A DNA stretch of 64,000 bases, taken from Planktomarina temperata RCA23 (GTDB lineage Bacteria > Pseudomonadota > Alphaproteobacteria > Rhodobacterales > Rhodobacteraceae). Under the pieces are notes generated by a model. It saw only the letters and a program-made list of their open reading frames with translations. It did no database searches and had not been told where the DNA came from. Location: NCBI RefSeq assembly GCF_000738435.1, contig NZ_CP003984.1, forward strand, positions 1,302,001 through 1,366,000, in the 5' to 3' direction. Positions 26,737-36,904 of this stretch are shown one piece after another. The position numbers and the translations under genes were made by a program. The number at the start of each line of letters is the position of its first letter. The first letter of the stretch is position 1.

Positions 26737-27205
26737 CCAAGCCCATATCAAACAATTTTATGATCAGCATTCAGTGCCTAACCCTGTCAACCTAACGTTG
26801 ACGGAGAAACAGCTTGTGAATGGTCAGAAGATTGATGACTTGGCTTCTGAGCAGAACCTTCGTCACTTCCGCAATCTAATCAATACAAAGCTGTATAAGA
26901 ACGCATATAAGCGCCATAGAAAGCAGCTTTCGATGTTTGTGGTGCGTGAGAGCGATGCAACGCATAGACACCACCTTCACCTTGTTATTGAGCAGCCAAA
27001 AGACATCGAGCTGCACTTCTTCATGCATATGGTAAAGTCATGCTGGCAGAAGACCAAATTTGGGTACAACGAAATACATTTTGAAAAGCCAGCTGAGTTC
27101 TCCAGGGAGGATGGTTGGATTGATTATTGTTTAAAGAAGAGGACTAAGAGCGATCTGGCTTCCTCGATTGATTGGGCAAATTCCACTTGCTTTGAGCTTC
27201 GCTGA
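26729..27205 (+). CDS. Small HUH-type replication/relaxase-like protein
   Basis: 158 aa, TTG start with AGAGG upstream. A metal-binding HUH-type motif is visible as RHHLHLVIEQ at about residues 88-97 (two His around one residue), and a candidate nucleophile Tyr in GWIDYCLKK at about 130-138 lies the expected distance downstream with a Lys three residues later. This is the layout of rolling-circle Rep proteins, but no helicase domain is present and the protein is short. Nicking activity is inferred; the RHH gene and small genes downstream suggest a minimal replication module. Confidence 0.6.
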   Translation: MSIQAHIKQFYDQHSVPNPVNLTLTEKQLVNGQKIDDLASEQNLRHFRNLINTKLYKNAYKRHRKQLSMFVVRESDATHRHHLHLVIEQPKDIELHFFMHMVKSCWQKTKFGYNEIHFEKPAEFSREDGWIDYCLKKRTKSDLASSIDWANSTCFELR

Positions 27206-27376
27206 GCACAGTCTCCTTAGCCACCCTAATCAGTTTCTATAACCTTCCATAAGGGGATTACTGCTCTCAGTGGTCCTTTAATTATTACTATTACCCAATG
27301 AAATTATAACAATATAAAATACATAATTAACAATTTATTAAAATATAAAGCTAAACCAAATTTGAGGAGCTAACCA
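27206..27376. other. AT-rich non-coding region, possible replication origin or promoter region
   Basis: No gene. About 27280-27350 is almost purely A/T (TTATAACAATATAAAATACATAATTAAC), lying directly after the HUH-like gene. A double-strand or single-strand origin is possible; no iterons are evident. Confidence 0.3.
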
Positions 27377-27556
27377 ATGAATTACCAGCTAATAAACTTT
27401 AACATACCAACCAGGCTTAAGACCCAACTAGACCTTATAGCCAAACACAAGCACATCAGCCGAACAGCTATCATAAACACCCAACTAGAAAGCTATTGTC
27501 GTTCAGAGCTAGCGTATATTGAAACCAGCAATCAGCCTATTGGTTCATTGCAATGA
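27377..27556 (+). CDS. Small ribbon-helix-helix-like DNA-binding protein
   Basis: 59 aa, ATG at 27377 after TTTGAGGAGCTAACCA, a clear ribosome binding site. The sequence MNYQLINFNIPTRLKTQLDL continues into IAKHKHISRTAIINTQLESY, the beta strand plus two helices of CopG/Arc-type repressors. Likely a transcriptional or copy-control regulator of the module. It overlaps the next gene by 4 bp (ATGA). Confidence 0.6.
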   Translation: MNYQLINFNIPTRLKTQLDLIAKHKHISRTAIINTQLESYCRSELAYIETSNQPIGSLQ

Positions 27557-27744
27557 TTAGTTCAACCAAAGCGCCAAAGACCAAGCACAAGCTATCACAA
27601 GCAATCTTAAAGCTGAGACAGCCGGAGATAGCTATCTATGAGGTTCTGGATAGACCTAGTGCCAATGCAGCCAAGAAGGCTATCGATACTCAATGCAGGC
27701 ATCATGCAATATCAGTCGTTATCATTAAGGATAGGAGCCAATGA
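27553..27744 (+). CDS. Small unknown protein of the HUH module
   Basis: 63 aa, basic, no recognised motif. The second half (DRPSANAAKKAIDTQCRHHA) may be a helix-turn-helix-like region, but I cannot support that. It overlaps the neighbouring genes by 4 bp on both sides, which is the main evidence that it is real. Confidence 0.5.
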   Translation: MISSTKAPKTKHKLSQAILKLRQPEIAIYEVLDRPSANAAKKAIDTQCRHHAISVVIIKDRSQ

Positions 27745-27983
27745 AAAGCTTCAGGACATTCATAGCAGAAGGTAAGTATCCATTATGGGTCAGAGTGACT
27801 GTTGGATCACTAGTGTTAAGGATTAAGAACCTATCCAGTCGTATTGAGAATGAAGATGATCCAGCTAAGCAAAATGCATTAATTGCTCAACAGAATAAGC
27901 TTTTGTCATACATCAACGGCTTGGGTGTTGGTGTAGGTTCATCAGATACTGTTTTGCTTAAGAGACTGAAGTCTATGAAGTGA
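27741..27983 (+). CDS. Small unknown protein, last gene of the HUH module
   Basis: 80 aa, basic N-terminus with one moderately hydrophobic stretch (LWVRVTVGSLVLRI) and a helical middle. It begins in a 4-bp overlap with the previous gene. No function recognised. About 100 bp separate it from hsdM. Confidence 0.5.
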   Translation: MKSFRTFIAEGKYPLWVRVTVGSLVLRIKNLSSRIENEDDPAKQNALIAQQNKLLSYINGLGVGVGSSDTVLLKRLKSMK

Positions 27984-28087
27984 GATGTGCTGGGAATGCC
28001 TGGTTTTTGGAGATATTGCTTGATTGCAAAGATATTGGAACTGGCTATTGTTTGTAGAAACTATAATCAGTCTGAATTGGCAAGTTT

Positions 28088-29644
28088 ATGTCCGAACAAG
28101 ATTTCAAACAAACCCTATGGAAAACTGCTGACAAGCTTCGGGCTCAGATGGATGCTGCCGAATACAAGCACATCGTCTTAGGTCTGATATTCCTGAAATA
28201 CATTTCTGATACTTTTGTAAAGCAGCAGGAAAAGATCAGAGATTCAGTTTCAGATCCTGCCTCTGAACTGTTCATCAGTGAAGACCCTTCCGAGTACCAA
28301 GAGGAACTAGAAGAACGGGACTATTACGTTCAGGACAACGTATTCTGGGTTCCGCAAGAGGCTCGCTGGGAAGCGTTAAGGGCAAAAGCTAAGCAACCAG
28401 ACATCGGCTCGCTTGTTGATGCAGCTATGACCGCTATTGAAAATGAGAACACCTCTTTGCGGGGGAAATTAGACAAGCGCTTTGGTCGTGCTCAGCTTGG
28501 CCAAGGCGTACTAGGAGAACTAGTTGATCTCATTTCTACGATTGGGTTTGCTGATAAATACGATTCCTCCGATCTTCTGGGCGAAGTATACGAATACTTC
28601 ATCGGCCAGTTTGCTTCTGCAGAAGGCAAGAAAGGCGGTCAGTTCTACACGCCGTCTCATGTCGTGAAGACCCTTGTTGCTGTCCTTTCTCCTAACTCGG
28701 GCAGGGTCTATGATCCCTGTTGTGGTTCTGGAGGTATGTTTGTTCAGAGTGAAGAGTTCGTAAAGGCACATGGCGGACGTGTAGACGATATTTCGATATA
28801 TGGGCAGGAAAGTAATCCTACTACATGGCGATTAGCAGCAATGAACTTGGCCATTCGTGGATTTGCAGCTGATCTTGGCAAAGAGCCTGGCGATACCTTT
28901 GGGCGGGATCAATTCCCAGATCTGAAGTTCGATTACATCATGGCTAATCCACCGTTTAACATTTCGGATTGGGGTGGAGAGAAGTACGAGAGTGACCCAC
29001 GCTGGCAGTTCGGCAGACCCCCAGTCGGTAATGCGAACTACGCATGGCTACAGCATATGCTTTGGAAGCTGCGTCCCGGAGGTCAGGCAGGTGTTGTACT
29101 GGCTAATGGATCGATGAGTTCCAACACTGGTGGTGAGGGGCAGATACGAGAGGCGATGGTGCGAGGTGACGTGGTTGAGGTCATGGTCGCATTGCCCGGT
29201 CAGTTGTTTCTCAATACCCAGATTCCGGTCTGTTTGTGGTTCTTAACAAATGACAAAACAGCCAATGGGCGGGATCGTCGAGGCGAGACGCTGTTTATCG
29301 ATGCTCGGCAATTAGGAACTATGGAGAGCCGGGTTCTGAAGGTGTTCTCTGATGAAGACATTGGAAAGATTCAAGAGACGGTGCAGTCGTGGAAGACAGG
29401 TGAAGGTTACGAGGACGTTGCAGGGTTCCACAAGTCAGCGTCTTTGGAAGAGATTGAGAAGAACGGCTTTGTATTGACGCCAGGACGGTATGTAGGCTCA
29501 TCTATTGACGAATATTCGGATGAAGAATTTTCAGTAAAAATGGATAAACTCACTCAAACTTTATCCGACATAAAAAAGAGGTCATTAGATCTTGACGTCG
29601 AGGTTCAGACGAGCCTTACGCATCTTGGATTAGCCCATGAATGA
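28088..29644 (+). CDS. hsdM: Type I restriction-modification methyltransferase subunit HsdM
   Basis: 518-aa N6-adenine methyltransferase subunit. The N-terminal HsdM helical domain (FKQTLWKTADKLRAQMDAAE) covers about residues 5-150. The SAM-binding motif I appears as DPCCGSGGMF near residue 210 and the catalytic NPPF motif near 289. Uses SAM to methylate the site chosen by HsdS. Start ATG at 28088. Overlaps hsdS by 8 bp; the three hsd genes form one operon. Confidence 0.97.
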   Translation: MSEQDFKQTLWKTADKLRAQMDAAEYKHIVLGLIFLKYISDTFVKQQEKIRDSVSDPASELFISEDPSEYQEELEERDYYVQDNVFWVPQEARWEALRAKAKQPDIGSLVDAAMTAIENENTSLRGKLDKRFGRAQLGQGVLGELVDLISTIGFADKYDSSDLLGEVYEYFIGQFASAEGKKGGQFYTPSHVVKTLVAVLSPNSGRVYDPCCGSGGMFVQSEEFVKAHGGRVDDISIYGQESNPTTWRLAAMNLAIRGFAADLGKEPGDTFGRDQFPDLKFDYIMANPPFNISDWGGEKYESDPRWQFGRPPVGNANYAWLQHMLWKLRPGGQAGVVLANGSMSSNTGGEGQIREAMVRGDVVEVMVALPGQLFLNTQIPVCLWFLTNDKTANGRDRRGETLFIDARQLGTMESRVLKVFSDEDIGKIQETVQSWKTGEGYEDVAGFHKSASLEEIEKNGFVLTPGRYVGSSIDEYSDEEFSVKMDKLTQTLSDIKKRSLDLDVEVQTSLTHLGLAHE

Positions 29645-30842
29645 ATGGCGTGAGGTAACTTGGGGAGATATTTCTAAACTCAAGTACGGTAAAGGATTGA
29701 AGGGCTACAAAGAAAAAACAGAGGGCGTTCCTGTTTTTGGCACAAATGGGCAAGTCGGTTTTACTGATAGTGCATTATGTGAATCCAGTGGCGTGATTAT
29801 TGGTCGAAAAGGCGCTTATAGAGGCGTTCATTACTCTTCAAAACCATTTTATGTCATTGATACTGCGTATTGGTTAGCACCAGGCGAAATGGTTTACCCA
29901 AAGTGGGCTTACTACAACCTCAAGACCGTTGATATCAATGGACTCGATAGCGGTTCAGCAATCCCATCACTATCAAGAACCGATTTTGAAAGTATCCCTT
30001 GCTTACTGCCGGAAATCGATGAGCAAAAAGCAATCGCCCACATCCTTGGCACGCTAGACGATAAGATCGAACTTAACCAAAAGATGAACCAAACTCTTGA
30101 GGAGATCGCCAAGGCAATCTTCAAGTCATGGTTCGTGGACTTTGATCCTGTGCGAGCAAAGGCAGAGGGTCGCCCCACAGGTCTTTCCCCTGAAATCAGT
30201 GACCTGTTTCCTGATGAGTCGGTGGATTCGGAGATTGGGGAGATTCCGAAGGGGTGGGACGTCGGGACACTATCAGATGTCGCTGACATTACCATGGGAC
30301 AGTCTCCGCCCGGCGATACCTACAACGACTACGGCGTTGGACTTCCGTTTTATCAGGGTAGCACTGATTTTGGATTTAGATTTCCTTCACTGAGAAAATA
30401 CTGCTCAGAACCCAAACGACTGGCGGATGCGGATGATGTGTTAATTAGTGTTAGGGCACCTGTAGGTGACCTCAATCGTGCAAAAGACGACTGTTGTATC
30501 GGGCGAGGGTTGGCGTCAGTGCGAGCTAAAAATTCGCTGCAATCGTGGGTTTTTTACAGATGCAAATTTCTGTCTCAACAATTGGAGATGTTTAATTCTG
30601 AGGGCACAGTATTCGGCTCGATTAATGGTAAGGACTTGAAGGGTCTTCCAACCATTCTTGCGCCTGAATTCTTGTGCAAGGCGTTTGATGAAATTGGTAA
30701 ACCGATGGATGACGCAGTGAGAAACAGAAGTTTGGAAATCGAGGTTCTAACTGAACTCAGAGACATCCTTCTCCCCAAACTCATCTCCGGTGAACTTCGC
30801 ATCCCTGACGCTGAGAAGTTCCTCGAAGCGGTAGGCATCTGA
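29637..30842 (+). CDS. hsdS: Type I restriction-modification specificity subunit HsdS
   Basis: 401 aa with two target-recognition domains. The first spans about residues 1-140, ending in ISGSKQG-type conserved context [20 protein letters not shown]; the second spans about 200-390 with the same closing pattern. The central conserved helix and linker includes [20 protein letters not shown]. Target sequence cannot be read from the protein. Overlaps hsdR by 1 bp. Confidence 0.96.
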   Translation: MNEWREVTWGDISKLKYGKGLKGYKEKTEGVPVFGTNGQVGFTDSALCESSGVIIGRKGAYRGVHYSSKPFYVIDTAYWLAPGEMVYPKWAYYNLKTVDINGLDSGSAIPSLSRTDFESIPCLLPEIDEQKAIAHILGTLDDKIELNQKMNQTLEEIAKAIFKSWFVDFDPVRAKAEGRPTGLSPEISDLFPDESVDSEIGEIPKGWDVGTLSDVADITMGQSPPGDTYNDYGVGLPFYQGSTDFGFRFPSLRKYCSEPKRLADADDVLISVRAPVGDLNRAKDDCCIGRGLASVRAKNSLQSWVFYRCKFLSQQLEMFNSEGTVFGSINGKDLKGLPTILAPEFLCKAFDEIGKPMDDAVRNRSLEIEVLTELRDILLPKLISGELRIPDAEKFLEAVGI

Positions 30843-33800
30843 TGGCGTTGGTAACTGAAGATCAGGTTGAACTGCAGAGTATCGAATGGTTCAAGGACCT
30901 TGGATATGACTATATCTGCGGCTACGATATCGCACCTGATGGCGACACACCTGAACGGTCTGATTATGTATCGGTTGTTCTGAAAGATCGGTTGCTCTCA
31001 GCGCTAACTTGCATCAATCCTGATATTCCTCAAGCAGCAATCACCACAGCACTTTCTCAAGTTACTAACCCCAACATCCCTGCACTTATGTCTGCGAACC
31101 GGCAGGTGCATTCCTGGTTAACCAAAGGGGTTAAGGTGGCCTATCATGAGGGCGATCAGGAGATTGGTAAGCAACTAAAAGTCATCGATTTTGATAACCC
31201 AGACAATAACGAATGGCTAGTGGTTAACCAGTTCACGATACATGGGCAAAAGCACAACCGCAGGCCGGATGTTTTGGTCTTTGTAAACGGGCTCCCTCTA
31301 TCAGTTCTGGAACTGAAGAATGCAGCAGATGAACAAGCCGATATTTGGGCGGCCTATAACCAACTGCAGACCTATAAGAACGACATTCCAGACCTGTTTA
31401 ATTACAACACGTGCATGGTGATATCTGACGGTATATTTGCCCGCTTAGGATCGCTCTCGGCTAATGAAGAACGCTTTATGCGCTGGCGAACCATCGACGG
31501 TGTTGAGGTGGATCCATTAGGACAGCATCGTGAACTGGAAACTCTAATCAAAGGCCTCTTTAACAAGGAGGTATTTCTTAGTTACTTGCGGTATTTCTGC
31601 CTGTTTGAGGATGATAAGACAGTCATCAAAAAGATCGCAGGTTACCACCAATTCCACGCCGTACAGGCTGCTGTAGAGAGCGTTGTTACAGCGTCTGGCA
31701 TAGAGGGCTCCAAAAAAGGTGGTGTTGTCTGGCATACGCAGGGAGCGGGTAAGAGCATTGAGATGGCATGCCTCGCAGGACGTTTGATAGCAGAGGCTCG
31801 CCTAGAAAACCCCACGCTGGTCATGGTTACAGATCGTCAAGATCTTGATGGGCAACTGTTCGGTGTATTTGCTGGCGCTGGCGAACTGTTGGGTGAAACA
31901 CCAAAGCAGGCTAACTCGAGGGCAGAACTTCGGGAGCACTTAAAGAACCGTCCGTCGGGCGGTATCATCTTCACCACCATTCAGAAGTTCGGTTTGGATG
32001 CAGACGAAGATAAGTTTCCAGTGCTTTCAGATCGCCATAATGTCGTGGTTATTGCAGATGAGGCACATCGTACTCAGTATGGCTTCAAAGCTAAGATCGA
32101 CGGTCAAACAGGTATCATTAAATATGGACTAGCAAAGTCACTCAGAGATGCGCTGCCCAATGCTACTTTCCTAGCCTTTACCGGCACTCCGATATCACAA
32201 GATGACCGAGATACTCAGTCAGTCTTTGGTAACTACGTCTCGATCTATGACATCCAACAAGCTGTGGATGATGGGGCTACAGTACCGATTTACTATGAAT
32301 CCCGGCTAGCCAAGATCAACCTAAACCAAGACGCTTTGCCAACGATTGATGCGGAAGTAGAAGAACTGCTCGATGATGAGGTGGAAGATGATCGTGATAA
32401 AGAGAAAGTTAAGTCGCAATGGTCGGCACTTGAAGCGATTGTAGGCACTGAGGCTCGTTTGCAAGAAATAGCCAAAGACCTAATCCAACACTACGAAACC
32501 AGAAGCCAAACTCAGCCTGGTAAGGCTATGATTGTAGCTATGTCTAGGGACATTTGTGTGCGCCTCTATGATCAGATTATTAAGGTTCGACCTGATTGGC
32601 ATTCAGATGATCACATGCAGGGTGCGGTCAAAGTCGTGATGACAGCCTCCGCTTCAGATAAGGCATACTTTCAACCACACCACACCAATAAGTCGCAAAA
32701 GAAAGATTTAGAAAAACGCATCAAGGATCCTGATGATCCACTGAAGATAGTGATAGTGAGAGACATGTGGTTGACGGGATTTGATGCCCCATGCCTATCA
32801 ACTATGTATATTGATAAGCCTATGCAGGGGGCTAACCTGGCGCAGGCAATTGCTCGTGTTAACCGTGTGTTTAAAGATAAGCCAGGTGGTTTAGTTGTTG
32901 ACTACATAGGTATTGCGCCTCAGCTTAAAGAAGCACTCGCAACCTATAGCGCTGCCAAGGGTAAAGGGCGTCCCACGATAGACTCCAGTGAGGCTCTGCG
33001 CATCCTTAAAGAGAAGATCCAGATTGCTCGAGACTTTTTGCATAAGGTTGATTGGAGCGAATTCAGAACAAAAGCCCTTATACTGATACCTGAATGCATG
33101 GACTGTGTACTAGCACAGGAGGACGGCAAACGCCGGTATGCAGACACTGTGCTTCAAATGACCAAGGCCTTTGCTTTATGCGGTACATTGGATGAAGCAC
33201 TAGAATTATCTCCAGAGGTGGCATTCCATCAGGCGGTTAGAGCGCCGCTGATAAAAGGAAGCGATGGGGATAGACCCAAGAAGGATGTGAACTACGAGTT
33301 ACGCCAACTTGTTTCTCAAGCGGTAGTAGGTGAGGGCGTATCAGATGTTTTCAAGCTTGCGGGCCTTAAAACTCCTGACATCTCTATCTTGTCTGATGAG
33401 TTTTTATCTGAGGTCATGAAGATGCCTCATAAGAACCTCGCTGTTGAGTTGTTGCAGAGGCTTATAAAAGACGAGGTTAAATCCAAATTTAGAACTAACG
33501 TGGTCAAACAGCGGAAGTTTAGTGATTTGCTGCAAACATCCTTAGGTAGGTATGCCAACAGGGCTATTGAGGCTGCGCAGGTTATTGAAGAACTCATCGC
33601 TATGGCTAAACAATTCCAAGAGGATCTTGCCAGGCGTGAAAGCCATGACATGAGTGATGAGGAAGAGGCCTTCTATGATGCTCTAGCCAAGAATAAGTCT
33701 GCTCAAGAAGTCATAGGGGAAGAAGTCCTAGTTGAGATGGCTAGAGAGATAGCTGCTAAGCTACGAGATAATCTTACCGTGGATTGGGCAGTGCGAGATA

Positions 33801-33937
33801 GTGTGCGGGCTAAACTTCGTATAATGATCAGAACCCTGCTGAGACGATATAAGTATCCCCCTGATCAGGCTAGGGATGCAGTAGAGATGGTCTTAAGGCA
33901 GGCTGAGGTGGTATCTGAGTTTGAAATGGCCGCATAA
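30842..33937 (+). CDS. hsdR: Type I restriction endonuclease subunit HsdR
   Basis: 1031-aa motor and nuclease subunit. N-terminal PD-(D/E)xK nuclease: [20 protein letters not shown] near residue 140-160. Superfamily II helicase: Walker [12 protein letters not shown] near 298, DEAHRTQYG near 405, [10 protein letters not shown] near 450 and QAIARVNRV near 675. The C-terminal helical HsdM-contact domain follows. Translocates DNA and cuts unmodified molecules. Full length with no frameshift, so the system looks intact. Confidence 0.97.
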   Translation: MALVTEDQVELQSIEWFKDLGYDYICGYDIAPDGDTPERSDYVSVVLKDRLLSALTCINPDIPQAAITTALSQVTNPNIPALMSANRQVHSWLTKGVKVAYHEGDQEIGKQLKVIDFDNPDNNEWLVVNQFTIHGQKHNRRPDVLVFVNGLPLSVLELKNAADEQADIWAAYNQLQTYKNDIPDLFNYNTCMVISDGIFARLGSLSANEERFMRWRTIDGVEVDPLGQHRELETLIKGLFNKEVFLSYLRYFCLFEDDKTVIKKIAGYHQFHAVQAAVESVVTASGIEGSKKGGVVWHTQGAGKSIEMACLAGRLIAEARLENPTLVMVTDRQDLDGQLFGVFAGAGELLGETPKQANSRAELREHLKNRPSGGIIFTTIQKFGLDADEDKFPVLSDRHNVVVIADEAHRTQYGFKAKIDGQTGIIKYGLAKSLRDALPNATFLAFTGTPISQDDRDTQSVFGNYVSIYDIQQAVDDGATVPIYYESRLAKINLNQDALPTIDAEVEELLDDEVEDDRDKEKVKSQWSALEAIVGTEARLQEIAKDLIQHYETRSQTQPGKAMIVAMSRDICVRLYDQIIKVRPDWHSDDHMQGAVKVVMTASASDKAYFQPHHTNKSQKKDLEKRIKDPDDPLKIVIVRDMWLTGFDAPCLSTMYIDKPMQGANLAQAIARVNRVFKDKPGGLVVDYIGIAPQLKEALATYSAAKGKGRPTIDSSEALRILKEKIQIARDFLHKVDWSEFRTKALILIPECMDCVLAQEDGKRRYADTVLQMTKAFALCGTLDEALELSPEVAFHQAVRAPLIKGSDGDRPKKDVNYELRQLVSQAVVGEGVSDVFKLAGLKTPDISILSDEFLSEVMKMPHKNLAVELLQRLIKDEVKSKFRTNVVKQRKFSDLLQTSLGRYANRAIEAAQVIEELIAMAKQFQEDLARRESHDMSDEEEAFYDALAKNKSAQEVIGEEVLVEMAREIAAKLRDNLTVDWAVRDSVRAKLRIMIRTLLRRYKYPPDQARDAVEMVLRQAEVVSEFEMAA

Positions 33938-34025
33938 CATAACTGATTATAGAATATCATTTCTATGGTCAGTTGGCCTTGATACAGTAAGTTTTGTCCA
34001 ATTAAGATGTTTTGGGTTTGATGAA

Positions 34026-35000
34026 ATGTTTGAACTAGAGGTAAAAAGATTAGAGCGACTGTGTAGGTTAAAGCCTAGTAATCTCCACTTACCTAAGGCG
34101 TATACAGAGCCACCAAAGTCTGCCTCTATTGAGCAAAAGAAATTACATATATATCGAACCACAAGGTCCTATTTTTCATGTATTCGTATAATCGAAGCGT
34201 TCAATTATACGATGTGCTTAGATGTAAGGGACACCCTTGTTCAAATAATGAGTTCATTTGAAAATTTGGAACATAAATCTTTATATTTTCATACTCGGAA
34301 TCTGTTAGAGACCGTAGCGGCATTCAATGATGGTTCTGAAAAAATTAAGCGCTTCTTAACGGAATATGAGACGAAATGTGTGAAGAATCCTCCTAACTTG
34401 GAGGATATGGTTTGGATTAAGAACATTAAATTCTTTTATGATCAGGCGATGCCCATAGTACTGCCATCAAGCTTAGATCCACGGAAATTAGCTGGTGGTC
34501 AGGCAGTACGGGATAGAGACGGTATATTGTCTAACTCAAATATTTTGACCAAATTAAAGAAACTTGAGCGCAATGTAGAAGGTCTAGAAGAATTTTATGA
34601 TTTATTAAGCGAATTCATTCATCCAAATTCTTTTCCATTCCTGAACAATACTCAATTTGAGATCAAAAATTTGCAAGAATCTGACCGATATGAATTGGAA
34701 TTCTTTCTTGAGTTGGATGGGATCGTTAAATTTGGTCCTGGGGCCGTCGCCATTTCAAATTTAGAACCATATTCTTTGATATATAAAAAACATGAGAATA
34801 TTATTAGAAAAGCGATTTTATTAATGGTTAGGAAAAATGAAGAACTTAATAATCACACTACCAACAATCTAAACATTTTGAGAAAAATGATACGAAAAGA
34901 TGCTGGTGGTGCGATGCCTCAAAGTTTCCTTGATAAGGCTTGTATTTGTGGCTCACACAAAAAACTTAGAAAGTGCTGTGGAACTAAATCAAGATCTTAA
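34026..35000 (+). CDS. SEC-C motif protein downstream of hsdR
   Basis: About 325 aa, with a C-terminal zinc-binding SEC-C motif ACICGSHKKLRKCCG. The remainder is helical with no recognised domain. The frame is open from 33921, overlapping the hsdR end by 17 bp; I prefer the ATG at 34026 (MFELEVKRLERL) but the earlier ATG would make it translationally coupled to hsdR. SEC-C motifs are common at the ends of accessory proteins in defence loci. The role here is unknown. Confidence 0.7.
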   Translation: MFELEVKRLERLCRLKPSNLHLPKAYTEPPKSASIEQKKLHIYRTTRSYFSCIRIIEAFNYTMCLDVRDTLVQIMSSFENLEHKSLYFHTRNLLETVAAFNDGSEKIKRFLTEYETKCVKNPPNLEDMVWIKNIKFFYDQAMPIVLPSSLDPRKLAGGQAVRDRDGILSNSNILTKLKKLERNVEGLEEFYDLLSEFIHPNSFPFLNNTQFEIKNLQESDRYELEFFLELDGIVKFGPGAVAISNLEPYSLIYKKHENIIRKAILLMVRKNEELNNHTTNNLNILRKMIRKDAGGAMPQSFLDKACICGSHKKLRKCCGTKSRS

Positions 35001-35141
35001 ACAGTTGAAAAAAAAGCTAAATATCGTGGTCAATTGATTATAGTTCCCCTATACTGTCACCAACGCAACTCATTTTATCATTCAGTTGTTTTGAAGATAA
35101 TTTATTATTGAGATATAGTGCCCTTTAGCGCAAAACTGGGA

Positions 35142-36152
35142 ATGGAACTAAATTGGATGCTATCGATGAGTAATGTTGTAAATTTAGCCCCATTTAACGA
35201 TGTCCTTCCATTATGCCCGTTTTGTGGACAGCGTCCCTTGGGTTTTGCCTGTGATCATCTAGAAGCTTTCATAGAATTTGAAGATCCAGAAGAAGGCGAA
35301 AGTAGGGTTGTATATTTGAGCCCTAATTTGCAGTCAGTTTTGAAGAAAATTATCGGGGCAGAGTTTAAGTTCTCAATTGATCGAGATGGTCAGCCTGGGC
35401 GTGATCTTGATCATGAATATTATTTTAATGTTTCTGGTGAATTGGAAGACTCTAAACATCTAGCTGAACTTTCTAGTTCGATTGAAGGAGCTCTAACGTT
35501 CCAGCAAAGAATGACAAACAAATTAACTCGCTCCATTACGTTTGCAATTAATGCTGAACAATATGAACGGCTGAAAATAAAAAATGATGAAATTAAATCC
35601 TTTCAATACGTTACGCAGGGCAGAGCGACTAATGCTTACCAAAAGCTTTGTAGGCCTCTTGGAAATGGAAGATATTGCTTAGACCTCGAAGAATCTGAGA
35701 CCATAGAATTTAAGCAATCATTTTCTAAAGATGTGCGAACAGGACAAATTTCAAAGGAATTAAGGCGGGCGGCAATTAAAGAAGTATGTGGGTTTCTGAA
35801 TACAAATTCAGGCGATCTCATTATTGGTGTAAGAGATCAAGATAAAGAGATCGTGGGAATTAAAAGTGATGATTTTAAAGACAGAGATAAATACTCACTT
35901 TTGATCATGAACCAAATTAATGAATTGTGTGGCACAACAGCAGCTAGCTTAGTAGAGATACATTTCGTTGAGATTGTTGATAAGACCATTTGTATTGTAA
36001 AATGTAAAAAATCAAACCAGCCGATCTATTGTAAGTATAATGGGAATGAGCCAGTTCCATTCGTTAGATATGGATCCAGTACCAAGCAGCCTGGTTATCA
36101 AGAGTGGGCTAAGTTTCAAAACGAATATTTTGGAAAACGGTTTAATTTTTAA
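35142..36152 (+). CDS. AlbA_2 (Schlafen-like) domain protein with N-terminal zinc-finger motif
   Basis: About 336 aa. Near residue 25 is LCPFCGQRPLGFACDHL, with a CxxC pair and a later C and H that may bind zinc. The C-terminal half from about residue 180 is an AlbA_2 domain: ESETIEFKQSF, KEVCGFLNTNSGDLIIGV and PFVRYGSSTK. Such domains occur in Schlafen-type nucleases and in anti-phage proteins. An alternative GTG start lies at 35118 and an ATG at 35166. Separate from the hsd operon by about 140 bp. Confidence 0.78.
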   Translation: MELNWMLSMSNVVNLAPFNDVLPLCPFCGQRPLGFACDHLEAFIEFEDPEEGESRVVYLSPNLQSVLKKIIGAEFKFSIDRDGQPGRDLDHEYYFNVSGELEDSKHLAELSSSIEGALTFQQRMTNKLTRSITFAINAEQYERLKIKNDEIKSFQYVTQGRATNAYQKLCRPLGNGRYCLDLEESETIEFKQSFSKDVRTGQISKELRRAAIKEVCGFLNTNSGDLIIGVRDQDKEIVGIKSDDFKDRDKYSLLIMNQINELCGTTAASLVEIHFVEIVDKTICIVKCKKSNQPIYCKYNGNEPVPFVRYGSSTKQPGYQEWAKFQNEYFGKRFNF

Positions 36153-36240
36153 CATCTATTCAAATTAAACTTGAATCATTCATCAGCTGATGAGCTTACT
36201 AAAAAGTCAAATGGCTTGGACTAATCATGGCAATTACTCA

Positions 36241-36864
36241 CTATGCTTCTTCAAACCATATTTCTTTTTGCTGCTCATAATAAGCAAAAAGTTCTGGATA
36301 AAATGTCGACTCTACTATGACAAATTCAATACTTTCTTCTTTTCCACAACCATCTTGTTTCATGTATTCTATCACTGGTTTGATCAGTCCAACATATTCT
36401 ATCTCTTCTCCACTGTCGTACAAAACTTCTTTAGAGGTATCGAGAATTTGTATTACTTCTTTCATTGAAAGGGGTTTTGTACTCGTTTTTTTTGTAAGGG
36501 TGAATTTGTTGGAATATTCATCGACAATCCGGTAAACATAGCGCCGTTTCTGTTTTCTAACACGTAGTGAAGTTACATCCATGGTTGTCGAATTCAGAAC
36601 TACCCTACACAGCTCAATTTCATTTATTAGGTGTTGTGGAAGGTACTCACCACCCATCATTGAAGGATGCATTTGACCCTGAAAATCCCTCAAGCTGGGA
36701 TCAAGGGAGGTCTCTGTTAGACTGGATGGAACACTGGTTTTATCGATAGCCTCCGAGACCATATTCCCACGAATTTGACCTAGAATGCGGGATTTATAAA
36801 AATCCTTTAGATCTTGAGGTCCAAAATAGAATGGAGGTCGATCACCTAGATTAAATTCGTTCAA
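36241..36864 (-). CDS. Unknown protein downstream of a superfamily I helicase
   Basis: 207 aa, TTG start at 36864 with GGGGAA upstream. The middle part (STTMDVTSLRVRKQKRRYVY, then RIVDEY) and the acidic C-terminus resemble hypothetical proteins found in variable islands, but I cannot name a family. It follows the helicase gene on the same strand by 40 bp, so they are probably cotranscribed. Confidence 0.6.
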   Translation of the reverse strand: MNEFNLGDRPPFYFGPQDLKDFYKSRILGQIRGNMVSEAIDKTSVPSSLTETSLDPSLRDFQGQMHPSMMGGEYLPQHLINEIELCRVVLNSTTMDVTSLRVRKQKRRYVYRIVDEYSNKFTLTKKTSTKPLSMKEVIQILDTSKEVLYDSGEEIEYVGLIKPVIEYMKQDGCGKEESIEFVIVESTFYPELFAYYEQQKEIWFEEA

Positions 36865-36904
36865 TCATCGTTCCCCATACTCAATCCTTTTTTTCCTTAG
36901 ATCA

